NCBI GenBank assembly: GCA_937900415.1 | Contig: CALCEY010000009.1 | Coordinates: 248,001 to 312,000, forward strand | Length of the DNA: 64,000 bases | Direction of reading: 5' to 3' | Source of the DNA: an uncultured Clostridia bacterium | Lineage (GTDB): Bacteria > Bacillota > Clostridia > Peptostreptococcales > Anaerovoracaceae | Shown: one piece after another, positions 6,723 through 14,582 of the stretch | Layout: each line of letters starts with the position of its first letter | Numbering within the stretch: the stretch's first letter is position 1 | Program-made: the position numbers and the translations under genes | Notes under the pieces: generated by a model | What the model saw: the letters and a program-made list of their open reading frames with translations, nothing else | Databases searched by the model: none | What the model was told of the DNA's origin: nothing

Positions 6723-8603
6723 TTATTTATCGTCGTCCACAACCTCATAATCCGCATCGACAACATTATCTCCTGCCGGTCCTCCTGTCTGAGCCCCGCC
6801 TGCCGCCTGATTAGGGTCAAATCCTGCGCCTGCTGCGCCGGCAGATGACGCATCAGCGCCTGCCGCCTGTGCCTGCTGATACAGCTTTGTGGAAATAATA
6901 TGGAACTTCTCCGTCAAAGCTTCGGTCTTTTCCTTAATCTGATCAACGGTTCCGTTGTTCAGTACAGCCTGAAGCTGGTCTTTGGCGTCGTTTATCTCGG
7001 TTTTTTCCTGGTCAGAAAGTTTATCGCTCAGATCCTTTACCGATTTTTCAGTTTCATATACCAGTGATTCAGCCCTGTTTCTTACTTCGACTTCTTCCTT
7101 TCTCTTCTTATCTTCCTCCGCATATTGTTCTGCTTCTTTTACCTTCTTGCTGATTTCATCTTCGGAAAGATTTGTCGAAGAGGTTATCGTAATTCTCTGT
7201 TCCTTACCTGTTCCCATATCCTTGGCGCTTACGTTTACGATACCGTTGGCGTCAATGTCAAAGGTAACTTCTATCTGAGGAATTCCACGAGGAGCAGGAG
7301 CTATTCCTGTAAGCTGGAATCTTCCAAGCGTAGTATTTCCGGCTGCCATTTCTCTCTCACCCTGCATTACATGAATGTCAACGGCAGTCTGGTTATCCGC
7401 CGCAGTCGAGAAGATCTGGCTCTTCTTCGTAGGAATTGTTGTATTTCTTTCGATAAGCTTAGTTGCCACGCCGCCGAGAGTCTCGATGGACAACGACAAC
7501 GGAGTTACATCAAGGAGCAGTACGTCGTGAACCTCTCCTGTCAATACGCCGGCCTGAATAGCAGCGCCTATAGCTACACATTCGTCAGGATTGATTCCCT
7601 TGAACGGCTCTTTGCCGGTAACCTTCTTTACTGCCTCCTGAACTGCCGGAATTCTTGTTGAGCCTCCGACAAGGATAACCTTTGCGATGTCAGAATTGGA
7701 AACTCCCGCGTCAGCCATCGCCTTCTTCATAGGCTCTATGGTTCTTTCTACCAGGTGTCCTGTCAGCTGGTCGAATTTCGCTCTTGTCAAATCTTCATTC
7801 ATATGAAGAGGACCATCCGCAGTTACAGTGATAAACGGTAAGTTGATATTCGTTGTCTGTGAGCCTGAAAGCTCTTTCTTCGCCTTTTCAGCGGCCTCCT
7901 TAAGTCTCTGCAGAGCCATCTTATCAGCCCTAAGGTCAACTCCGTGTTCCTTTGCAAAATTATCGGCAAGATAATTCAAAAGAACTTCGTCGAAGTCATC
8001 GCCGCCAAGACGGGTATCGCCGTTGGTAGCCAATACTTCAAATACGCCGTCTCCCAGCTCCAGTATAGATACGTCGAAAGTACCGCCGCCCAGATCGTAT
8101 ACCAAAATCTTATGGGAGCCCTCTTCTTTATCGAGACCATAAGCCAAAGAAGCGGCCGTAGGCTCGTTGATTATTCTCTTAACATCAAGTCCTGCAATTC
8201 TTCCGGCGTCTTTGGTCGCCTGCTTCTGCGCGTCTGAGAAATATGCCGGAACAGTGATTACCGCCTCTGAAACCTTTTCTCCGAGATAGCTTTCAGCGTC
8301 ATTTTTCAGCTTTGTAAGAATCATTGCAGAAATGTCCTGCGGAGTGTAATCCTTTCCGTCGATGGTTACTTTATAATTTTCTCCCATATGTCTCTTGATA
8401 GAGGCTATAGTTCTGTCAGGATTGGTTACAGCCTGTCTCTTGGCAGTTTCGCCTACCAGTCTTTCTCCGTCTTTCTTAAAGCCCACTACTGACGGAGTAG
8501 TTCTCATTCCTTCTGCGTTAGCTATTACTGTCGGTTCTCCGCCTTCCAGTACGGAAACACACGAGTTTGTAGTTCCTAAGTCAATACCTATTACTTTTGC
8601 CAT
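6723..8603 (-). CDS. dnaK: Molecular chaperone DnaK (Hsp70)
   Basis: ATP-dependent chaperone that binds exposed hydrophobic peptides. The N-terminal nucleotide-binding domain starts with IGIDLGTTNSCV and carries the phosphate motif DLGGGTFDVS and adenosine motif VGGSTRIPAVQ. The substrate-binding domain and the lid follow, and the tail ends in the usual acidic DADYEVVDDD. It has 626 residues. It lies 16 bp after grpE and is controlled from the HrcA/CIRCE promoter. Ribosome site GGAGG precedes the ATG. Confidence 0.98.
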   Translation of the reverse strand: MAKVIGIDLGTTNSCVSVLEGGEPTVIANAEGMRTTPSVVGFKKDGERLVGETAKRQAVTNPDRTIASIKRHMGENYKVTIDGKDYTPQDISAMILTKLKNDAESYLGEKVSEAVITVPAYFSDAQKQATKDAGRIAGLDVKRIINEPTAASLAYGLDKEEGSHKILVYDLGGGTFDVSILELGDGVFEVLATNGDTRLGGDDFDEVLLNYLADNFAKEHGVDLRADKMALQRLKEAAEKAKKELSGSQTTNINLPFITVTADGPLHMNEDLTRAKFDQLTGHLVERTIEPMKKAMADAGVSNSDIAKVILVGGSTRIPAVQEAVKKVTGKEPFKGINPDECVAIGAAIQAGVLTGEVHDVLLLDVTPLSLSIETLGGVATKLIERNTTIPTKKSQIFSTAADNQTAVDIHVMQGEREMAAGNTTLGRFQLTGIAPAPRGIPQIEVTFDIDANGIVNVSAKDMGTGKEQRITITSSTNLSEDEISKKVKEAEQYAEEDKKRKEEVEVRNRAESLVYETEKSVKDLSDKLSDQEKTEINDAKDQLQAVLNNGTVDQIKEKTEALTEKFHIISTKLYQQAQAAGADASSAGAAGAGFDPNQAAGGAQTGGPAGDNVVDADYEVVDDDK

Positions 8604-8619
8604 TTTATTTCCCTCCTAA

Positions 8620-9237
8620 TTAGTTAGCGACCTTTACCATTGAAGGTCTTATTACTCTGCTATTTAAAATGTACCCCTTTTGAAGAACTTCAGTGACCTT
8701 TCCGCTGTCGTACTCGGTTGAGTCCTCCATCATTACGGCGTTATGGAAGTTAGGGTCAAAATCCTCTCCCAAAGCCGGAATTTCACTGGCTCCCGCCTTT
8801 TCAAGAACGTTGAGGAGCTGTTTTAAAATCATTTCCATTCCTTTGTAAAAGCTGTCCTCTGCATTTCCTGCCGCAAGTGCTCTTTCAAAGTTATCTATCA
8901 CATCAAGCAGTTCGCTTATGATTTTTTCATTTGCAAACGCATAAATGTCGCTTTTTTCCTTTTCGGTTCTGCGTCTGAAATTCTGAAAATCAGCCATCAG
9001 CCTCATATACTTTGTATTCAGGGCTTCCTCTTCAGGATCTGTTTCAGCCGGTTTTTCTTCGCATTTTTTATCTGCGTTTTCGCTGTTTTGTTCATGGCTT
9101 TTTTCCTTCCCGCTGTCTCCCCCGCAGTCCGGCGCTTCCTCCTTAAGGGACTCATTGCCGCATTGGCCGCAGCAGCCTTCGCCGCAGTTCTTTTCCTCCT
9201 TCAGACCGTCGTCTCTTTTATTTGTATCTTCACTCAT
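8620..9237 (-). CDS. grpE: Nucleotide exchange factor GrpE with cysteine-rich N-terminus
   Basis: Homodimeric exchange factor that releases ADP from DnaK. Residues from about 80 show the long GrpE coiled coil (YMRLMADFQNFRRRTEKEK) and the C-terminal beta domain ending in RPSMVKVAN. The start at 9237 gives 205 residues. It sits 8 nt inside the end of hrcA, with GGAGG and GAGG upstream. Unusual is the acidic N-terminal tail, which carries the cluster CGEGCCGQCG (residues 18-27) and more cysteines at 38 and 59. GrpE tails are normally disordered and cysteine-poor, so a metal or redox role is possible but unproven. Confidence 0.95.
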   Translation of the reverse strand: MSEDTNKRDDGLKEEKNCGEGCCGQCGNESLKEEAPDCGGDSGKEKSHEQNSENADKKCEEKPAETDPEEEALNTKYMRLMADFQNFRRRTEKEKSDIYAFANEKIISELLDVIDNFERALAAGNAEDSFYKGMEMILKQLLNVLEKAGASEIPALGEDFDPNFHNAVMMEDSTEYDSGKVTEVLQKGYILNSRVIRPSMVKVAN

Positions 9238-10279
9238 CTTCCTCATTACCTCCGCTTTCAAGTTTGAATGTATCGCTCAAATTATCGGTCAGATACTCTA
9301 TTATAGATGTGACTTCGCCGTACCTCATTCTCGTAGGGCCGATTACTCCTATCTTTCCCACCAGCTTGCCGTCTACATGATAGCTTGCCGTTATGAGAGC
9401 GCAATCATTCATAATATCGTCTGCATTTTCTTCTCCTATGGTTACGATTATGCCGTCCTCTCTTTCGACAAGCTTTTTCGTAAAATCATCCTTCTGACTG
9501 AGCATCTCTATGAAACTCTTGGCTTTCTGCAAGTCGTTATATTCAGGTATATCGAAAATGTTTGTAAGCCCTTCCATATAAAGATTGACGTTGAGCATAT
9601 CCTCCAGTGTTTTCATAAAGTTCGGCATGACATCGCGTGCCAGACCGCTCATGGCGGCCATATCGCTCTCGAAATTTTCTATTATATTATTTTTGAGAGC
9701 CTCGCTTATAGTCTTTCCTTTATAGTTGTATGTCAGCGTCTTGGCAAGAAGCTGAAGATTTTCATCGGTATAAGCCGATTTTACATTCAGTGCCGTGTTG
9801 GAAATCTTACCGCTCTCTGCTGCAATCATTAAAACTATAGTCTTTTCATCCACAGGCAAAAGATTGATAAATTTCAGCGCATCCTCATCTTTTTTCGGCG
9901 TAAGAGCGAAAGAAGTGAGATTCGTTATTTCTGAGAGAACCGAAGCGGCATGCTCTATGGTCTTTTCAAACTCATGCACATTAGTCTTGAGTCTCTGGGA
10001 TATGACGTTCTTCTCTTCACGGGTAAGTTCTTTCTTCTCCATCAGGGCGTTTACGTAAAGCCTGTAGGCCATATCGGAAGGAACTCTTCCGGCAGAAGTA
10101 TGAGGATGAGTCAAATATCCCATTTCCTCCAGATCAGCCATCTCGTTTCTTACGGTCGCCGGGCTGACGCCCAAGTCATACTTTTTAGAAATGGTTCTGG
10201 AGCCTACCGGTTCAGCAGTCTTGACATAGTCGCTGATAATAGCCTGTAAAATTTTAAGCTTGCGTTCTGTAAGTTCCAT
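9230..10279 (-). CDS. hrcA: Heat-inducible transcription repressor HrcA
   Basis: Repressor of class I heat-shock operons. It binds CIRCE and needs GroEL to stay active. The winged-helix N-terminus contains EPVGSRTISKKYDLGVS, ATVRNEMADLEEMGYL and the conserved HTSAGRVPS, followed by a GAF-like dimer domain. The ATG at 10279 (349 residues) is preferred over upstream starts because GGAGAGG precedes it and because the longer reading would run through the CIRCE element. First gene of hrcA-grpE-dnaK-dnaJ-prmA-rsmE, so it regulates itself. Confidence 0.97.
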   Translation of the reverse strand: MELTERKLKILQAIISDYVKTAEPVGSRTISKKYDLGVSPATVRNEMADLEEMGYLTHPHTSAGRVPSDMAYRLYVNALMEKKELTREEKNVISQRLKTNVHEFEKTIEHAASVLSEITNLTSFALTPKKDEDALKFINLLPVDEKTIVLMIAAESGKISNTALNVKSAYTDENLQLLAKTLTYNYKGKTISEALKNNIIENFESDMAAMSGLARDVMPNFMKTLEDMLNVNLYMEGLTNIFDIPEYNDLQKAKSFIEMLSQKDDFTKKLVEREDGIIVTIGEENADDIMNDCALITASYHVDGKLVGKIGVIGPTRMRYGEVTSIIEYLTDNLSDTFKLESGGNEEDE

Positions 10280-10293
10280 AACCCTCTCCTTTG

Positions 10294-10320
10294 TTAGCAC
10301 TCGTCGCTTTAGAGTGCTAA
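10294..10320 (-). promoter_or_regulatory. CIRCE operator
   Basis: Exact TTAGCACTC-N9-GAGTGCTAA inverted repeat (arms 10294-10302 and 10312-10320), which is the textbook HrcA binding site. It lies between the promoter and the hrcA start codon, where binding blocks transcription. Confidence 0.98.
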
Positions 10321-10331
10321 TCACTATATAT

Positions 10332-10360
10332 AAGATACTACTGCCGGCCTTGTATGTCAA
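10332..10360 (-). promoter_or_regulatory. Promoter of the hrcA-dnaK operon
   Basis: On the minus strand TTGACA (10355-10360) and TATCTT (10332-10337) are 17 bp apart. CIRCE follows directly downstream, as in other HrcA-controlled operons. Confidence 0.85.
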
Positions 10361-10443
10361 CATATTTTAAAAACTTTTTTGTGTATTTTTTGTGAAAATA
10401 TTCTTTTGCTTCTGCCTGTCAGTCAACATCATCATTCCCTGAT

Positions 10444-10472
10444 ATAAAAAGCCGGACTCTTCAAATCCGGCT
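10444..10472 (-). terminator. Terminator overlapping the end of the Lgt-like gene
   Basis: Minus-strand stem AGCCGGA / TCCGGCT followed by TTTTTATA. The stem uses the last codons and the stop of the Lgt-like gene. It isolates this gene from the hrcA promoter downstream. Confidence 0.75.
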
Positions 10473-11246
10473 CTGATTATTTTTATCGTTTTTTTTCGCA
10501 AATTTTGCGTTTTCTCTAAAAAGAGAAATTACGGCAATTACCGTAACTGCTATCGAAATCCACTGTGAAACCGATAACGCCCCTATGAACCCCCGCTCTG
10601 CGTCCCCGCGGAAAAACTCTAAAACAAAACGGGCTATACCATACATGAGCATATATAAAAAAAATGTTTTTTGAAACAGAGGCTTTCCTCCTCCGCTGTC
10701 TTTTACGGCGCAGTTTCTGTCCTGAATATAAATTATCACGAGGAATATCGCAAGATTTAAAAAAGCCTCCACGAGTTGCAGAGGAAAGCCTCCTATGCCC
10801 CCGCAACATCCGGCGGTATAACATCCCAGCCTTCCGAAAAAATGAAAGAGAGGGAACGCAGGAGCCGCCAGCTCCATGACGCTGGAAAAGGAAAGTTTAA
10901 ACTGCCTGCAATAAATATAAAATGCCAGTACAACTCCTGCAAAGCCCCCATAGAACACAAATCCGCCCTGCATCAGCGCCTTAATAAACTCTGAATTCCA
11001 TTGTATCCTGTCCCAATACTCTATAAACTGAGGTATCATGCAGATAAGAGCCAAAAGCTTTGACCCCACTATTATACCGATTATCGAATATGCGGCCAGA
11101 TTAACTATGTCGTCCTTTTCTACGCCGTACATTTTTCTTCTCTTTATACACAAAAGCAGAGCCGCCGCAAGACCGACAAAGCCCAATACCGAATAAAAAG
11201 AAATCATCTTTCCGAAAATTAAGACGTAATTATCCCCGATCATCAT
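10461..11246 (-). CDS. Divergent Lgt-family (prolipoprotein diacylglyceryl transferase-like) membrane protein
   Basis: Polytopic membrane protein (261 aa, about seven hydrophobic segments) with the overall Lgt pattern: GGFVFYGGFAG at 94-104, HFFGRLGCYTAGCCGG at 135-150 and RFVLEFFRGD near 215-224. Lgt transfers diacylglycerol to the lipobox cysteine of prolipoproteins. Compared with E. coli Lgt as I recall it, the Arg of the signature is kept (R139), but the catalytic His of the HGG motif is Tyr (Y99) and the Asn and Glu of the signature are Cys. Cys-rich signatures of this type occur in annotated Lgt relatives, so it could be a true Lgt or a paralogue. It lies between the 89-aa membrane protein and hrcA, with its own terminator. 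Confidence 0.75.
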   Translation of the reverse strand: MMIGDNYVLIFGKMISFYSVLGFVGLAAALLLCIKRRKMYGVEKDDIVNLAAYSIIGIIVGSKLLALICMIPQFIEYWDRIQWNSEFIKALMQGGFVFYGGFAGVVLAFYIYCRQFKLSFSSVMELAAPAFPLFHFFGRLGCYTAGCCGGIGGFPLQLVEAFLNLAIFLVIIYIQDRNCAVKDSGGGKPLFQKTFFLYMLMYGIARFVLEFFRGDAERGFIGALSVSQWISIAVTVIAVISLFRENAKFAKKNDKNNQSRI

Positions 11247-11290
11247 TTCCCGCCGAAATCCGTTTTAACTGCAAATATCTTAATACTGAA

Positions 11291-11335
11291 CAAAAAAGAA
11301 CCGCTTAAGACCGTATCACGGCACATAGCGGTTCT
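11291..11335 (-). terminator. Terminator after the 89-aa membrane protein gene
   Basis: Nine-bp stem AGAACCGCT (11297-11305) / AGCGGTTCT (11327-11335) with an inner CCGT/ACGG pairing. On the minus strand it is followed by TTTTTTG. Confidence 0.85.
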
Positions 11336-11345
11336 CCGTCTTTAT

Positions 11346-11615
11346 TTAAAGACTGTTTATGACGCCTACGAAAGCGCCCACTGCGCAGATTGCGCAAAGA
11401 TACATAACTCCGCCTAACGCTACGCCTACGATGGAGCAAACCAGCCCGCCTGTGGCCATACCGCTGTTGCCTTCTGCCTTTCTGGCCTGAACAGCTATGA
11501 CTATGCCTACTATTCCCAAAATTATACCTACTATAGTATAAACAAAGTCAAATACTATAGAAAGTATTCCAAGAACCAAGGCAACCGTAGTCAAAGTCTT
11601 TTTTTCTTCTCCCAT
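11346..11615 (-). CDS. Small two-helix membrane protein, DUF4190-like
   Basis: An 89-residue protein with two hydrophobic segments: TVALVLGILSIVFDFVYTIV and its continuation, and a second after ATGGLVCSIVG. Small residues are arranged as in DUF4190-type proteins, which often have a cytoplasmic charged start and a glycine-rich second hairpin. Function unknown. The ATG at 11615 follows AGGGAGG with 5 nt spacing, better than the upstream ATG at 11642. It is single and followed by a strong terminator. Confidence 0.7.
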   Translation of the reverse strand: MGEEKKTLTTVALVLGILSIVFDFVYTIVGIILGIVGIVIAVQARKAEGNSGMATGGLVCSIVGVALGGVMYLCAICAVGAFVGVINSL

Positions 11616-11684
11616 TTCATCCTCCCTTTCCTTCTTTATCATATATACTTTACATTATTTCGACATGTACTGCAATAAAAATTA

Positions 11685-13175
11685 TTATTTCGCCCATTCT
11701 TTCACTCTGCTTACCGCCTTTTTCCAGCCGCTGAGAAGCTGAATACGTTTTTCTTCAGCCATAGCAGGCTCAAACACCCTGTCTACCTGCCAGTTCTCCA
11801 GTACGTCTTCCTTGCTTTCCCAGTAACCCGCTGCCAGTCCCGCAAGATATGCCGCACCCAAAGAGGTGGTTTCAATACATACTGGCCTTTTAACGACGCA
11901 GCCCAATATATCTGACTGAAACTGCATGAGGAAATTATTGCTGCATGCTCCTCCGTCTACCTTGAGGGACGTCAGCCTCATCCCCAAATCATCAGTCATA
12001 GCATCGAGCAAATCGTTAGTCTGATACGCCATGGATTCAAGCGTAGCTCTCACAAGGTGGTTTTTATTGGCTCCCCTTGTTATCCCAAGAACCGCTCCCC
12101 TTGCGTAAGGATCCCAATACGGCGCTCCAAGACCGACAAAAGCCGGTACCACATAAAGGCCGCAGGAATCTTTCACAGACATGGCCATTTTTTCAGAGTC
12201 TACAGAATTTTTCAATATATTGATTTCGTCCCTCAGCCACTGTATAGCCGCGCCGCAGACAAATACGGAGCCCTCCAAGGCATAATTCACCTTACCATCC
12301 AGCCCCCAGGCTATGGTGGTGACAAGCCCGTTTTTTGAAAATACAGGCTTGTCACCGGTATTCATGAGCAGGAAACAGCCTGTTCCGTAAGTATTCTTTC
12401 CCTCTCCGGCTTCAAAGCAGGTCTGGCCAAAAAGCGCGGCCTGCTGATCTCCGGCGGCTCCTCCTATTTTAATAGGACCTCCGAACAATGTTGCCTCCGT
12501 CTCTCCGTAAATACAGCTGGTCGGCATTGGCTTAGGGAGCATAGCCTTTGGAATATTCAAAATTTCAAGAATATCATCATCCCATTCCAATGTATTGATG
12601 TTAAACATCATTGTCCTTGAAGCATTGGAATAATCTGTCACATGGACTCTTCCCGCCGTCATCCTCCATATCAGCCACGTTTCTACCGTTCCGAAGAGGA
12701 GCTTTCCCTCTTCAGCTTTTTTCCTCGCCCCCGGAACATTATCCAAAATCCACCTGAGCTTAGTTCCGCTGAAATAGGCGTCTATCAAAAGCCCTGTCTT
12801 TTGCCTTATCATATCGCCCAGTCCGCTTTCCGAAAGCCTGTCGCAGTATTGAGCCGTTCTGCGGCACTGCCACACGATGGCGTTATATACAGGTTCCCCT
12901 GTTTCTTTATCCCAGACTACCGTAGTCTCCCTCTGATTTGTTATGCCTATCGCCTCGATGTTTTTATACGTACAGCCGATTTTAAGCAGCGCTTCCTGTG
13001 CAACCCCCATCTGAGTCGACCAGATTTCCATGGCGTCATGCTCGACCCAGCCTTCCTTCGGATATATCTGCGTAAACTCTTTCTGAGCCATGCTGACCAT
13101 ATTGCCTTTCTTATCATATATTATACATCTGGAGCTTGTCGTGCCCTGATCCAAAGCCATAATATATTTTTTCAT
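11685..13175 (-). CDS. glpK: Glycerol kinase
   Basis: Phosphorylates glycerol to sn-glycerol 3-phosphate with ATP. The 496-residue protein has the FGGY kinase fold: DQGTTSSR at 9-16 (phosphate loop), WQCRRTA, a GDQQAALFGQ block near 245-254, NTYGTGCF, and the C-terminal DGGACSNNFLMQ. In many Firmicutes a His in a YHFYG segment ahead of the GDQQ block is phosphorylated by PTS HPr; here the matching position reads SCIYG, without His, so HPr control is unlikely (inference). A GGGAGG site precedes the ATG, and no glycerol facilitator or glpD gene is next to it. Confidence 0.97.
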   Translation of the reverse strand: MKKYIMALDQGTTSSRCIIYDKKGNMVSMAQKEFTQIYPKEGWVEHDAMEIWSTQMGVAQEALLKIGCTYKNIEAIGITNQRETTVVWDKETGEPVYNAIVWQCRRTAQYCDRLSESGLGDMIRQKTGLLIDAYFSGTKLRWILDNVPGARKKAEEGKLLFGTVETWLIWRMTAGRVHVTDYSNASRTMMFNINTLEWDDDILEILNIPKAMLPKPMPTSCIYGETEATLFGGPIKIGGAAGDQQAALFGQTCFEAGEGKNTYGTGCFLLMNTGDKPVFSKNGLVTTIAWGLDGKVNYALEGSVFVCGAAIQWLRDEINILKNSVDSEKMAMSVKDSCGLYVVPAFVGLGAPYWDPYARGAVLGITRGANKNHLVRATLESMAYQTNDLLDAMTDDLGMRLTSLKVDGGACSNNFLMQFQSDILGCVVKRPVCIETTSLGAAYLAGLAAGYWESKEDVLENWQVDRVFEPAMAEEKRIQLLSGWKKAVSRVKEWAK

Positions 13176-13282
13176 TCGTTTTCCTCCCGTTCCGGTTCTG
13201 CAAAGCGTACCGAAGGCAAACCGTCAAGCGGCAGCCTCCGTTTTACAAACTTTACTGAAACTCCGGACTTAATATGCTTCAT
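13172..13282 (-). CDS. Candidate 36-residue small protein upstream of glpK
   Basis: ORF of 36 codons (MKHIKSGVSVKF...EPEREENE), not matching a known family. Support: AGGAG 5 nt before the ATG, position in the 125-bp gap between hemW and glpK, and an ATGA overlap of its stop with the glpK start that would couple their translation. Against: short, highly charged, no recognised domain. The glpK ribosome site lies inside its last codons, so it may act as a leader peptide. Confidence 0.35.
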   Translation of the reverse strand: MKHIKSGVSVKFVKRRLPLDGLPSVRFAEPEREENE

Positions 13283-13300
13283 AAACGCTCCTGCTTCTTT

Positions 13301-14494
13301 CTAAACGAACAGCGACATTATCCTGTTTGAAATATCAATTCCCTTACGAGTAAGCGCTATATGCCTGCCGTCTGATTCAGCATAGCCTTTTTGGACAAAC
13401 ATCTCAAACTCCGCCCTCTGAAGCGCATATATGTCCCAGAATTCATTTTTCAGTCTCTTGCTGAAATCATCAAATACCACGCCCTCTTTCGTCCTCAGAG
13501 CCGTAAAAGTATATTCAGCCACGTTATCCATATATGTATTTACATTGCTTACGGTCACACAGTCAGCTCCAAATGCCTCCGAGCCCTCAATGCGTATGTT
13601 AGAGGCCGGATCCTGACTCCACATGACGTGAGAATATTGTATCAGGTTGTCTATGTTGGAATATCTGACGTCTTTTATAAACGAATGTGCCGACGCTCCA
13701 AGCCCCATATATTCTGAAAGATTCCAGTATTTCAGGTTGTGTGTACATTCCTTTCCCGGCAGGGCGCAGTTGGAAATTTCATAATGATTGTATCCTGCCG
13801 CTTCCGTCATATCAAGAGCCTCCTGATACATTCTGCGGTCCCTTTCAACAGAGGTTTCTTTCAAGCTGCCTTCTTTGAGCATACGGCCGAACACGGTGTC
13901 TTCAGCTATTTCAAGGCTGTAAAATGAGATATGCTCCGGCTTTAATAAAAGCGCCTTTTTCAGGCTGTTTCTCCACTTTATCATCGTTTGTCCCGGCACC
14001 GCAAACATAAGGTCGAGGCTTATATTATCGAAGCCTGCTTTTCTTGCCAGCTCCACCGTTTTTATTATGTCCTCCGCCTTATGCACTCGCCCCAGTCTTC
14101 CTAAAATTTCATCATCAAAGGACTGCGCCCCTATGCTCAGCCTGTTGACCCCAAGCCGCCTGTATTTTAACAGCTTTTCAGCCGTAAGGGTTGCCGGATT
14201 ACATTCCATTGTTATTTCGCTTTCCTGAGCTATGAAAAAGTTTCTCTTCAGCGCGCGCAAGATTTTTTCTATCAGCTCCGGTTCCATCAGGCTTGGTGTT
14301 CCCCCGCCAAAAAATATGGTATCGGCGATAAACGATTTTCCGTATTTTGCCCCGTAAAACCCGATTTCCTTGAGCAAGGCTCTTGTGTACCCTTTCCTTA
14401 TGTACTCGTCGTCTGCAGCTTCCGAATAAAAGTCGCAATAAAAGCATTTTTTCAGGCAGAAGGGTATGTGTATATATATTCCTGCTGTAGCCAT
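13301..14494 (-). CDS. hemW: Heme chaperone HemW (coproporphyrinogen III oxidase-like radical SAM protein)
   Basis: Radical-SAM protein related to HemN; family members bind heme and deliver it to membrane targets, and they lack coproporphyrinogen oxidase activity. The iron-sulfur motif is HIPFCLKKCFYCDF (Cys spacing CxxxCxxC, residues about 12-21), followed by GGGTPS, the Gly-rich SAM region, and the C-terminal HemN domain. It has 397 residues with the ATG at 14494 after GGAG. It is 88 bp downstream of lepA, the usual lepA-hemW-hrcA order. In this genome glpK and two membrane-protein genes separate it from hrcA. Confidence 0.93.
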   Translation of the reverse strand: MATAGIYIHIPFCLKKCFYCDFYSEAADDEYIRKGYTRALLKEIGFYGAKYGKSFIADTIFFGGGTPSLMEPELIEKILRALKRNFFIAQESEITMECNPATLTAEKLLKYRRLGVNRLSIGAQSFDDEILGRLGRVHKAEDIIKTVELARKAGFDNISLDLMFAVPGQTMIKWRNSLKKALLLKPEHISFYSLEIAEDTVFGRMLKEGSLKETSVERDRRMYQEALDMTEAAGYNHYEISNCALPGKECTHNLKYWNLSEYMGLGASAHSFIKDVRYSNIDNLIQYSHVMWSQDPASNIRIEGSEAFGADCVTVSNVNTYMDNVAEYTFTALRTKEGVVFDDFSKRLKNEFWDIYALQRAEFEMFVQKGYAESDGRHIALTRKGIDISNRIMSLFV

Positions 14495-14582
14495 TGTTTT
14501 TCTCCGTTGCACGGATAAGCGGCATAACGCAGCCGTATTTTCTCTACGATCTTAATCGTATTCCGCTGTCCGAGGTTCATAA

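Noticed and set aside
7125..7661. 178-residue plus-strand ORF
   Set aside because: Antisense shadow of dnaK.
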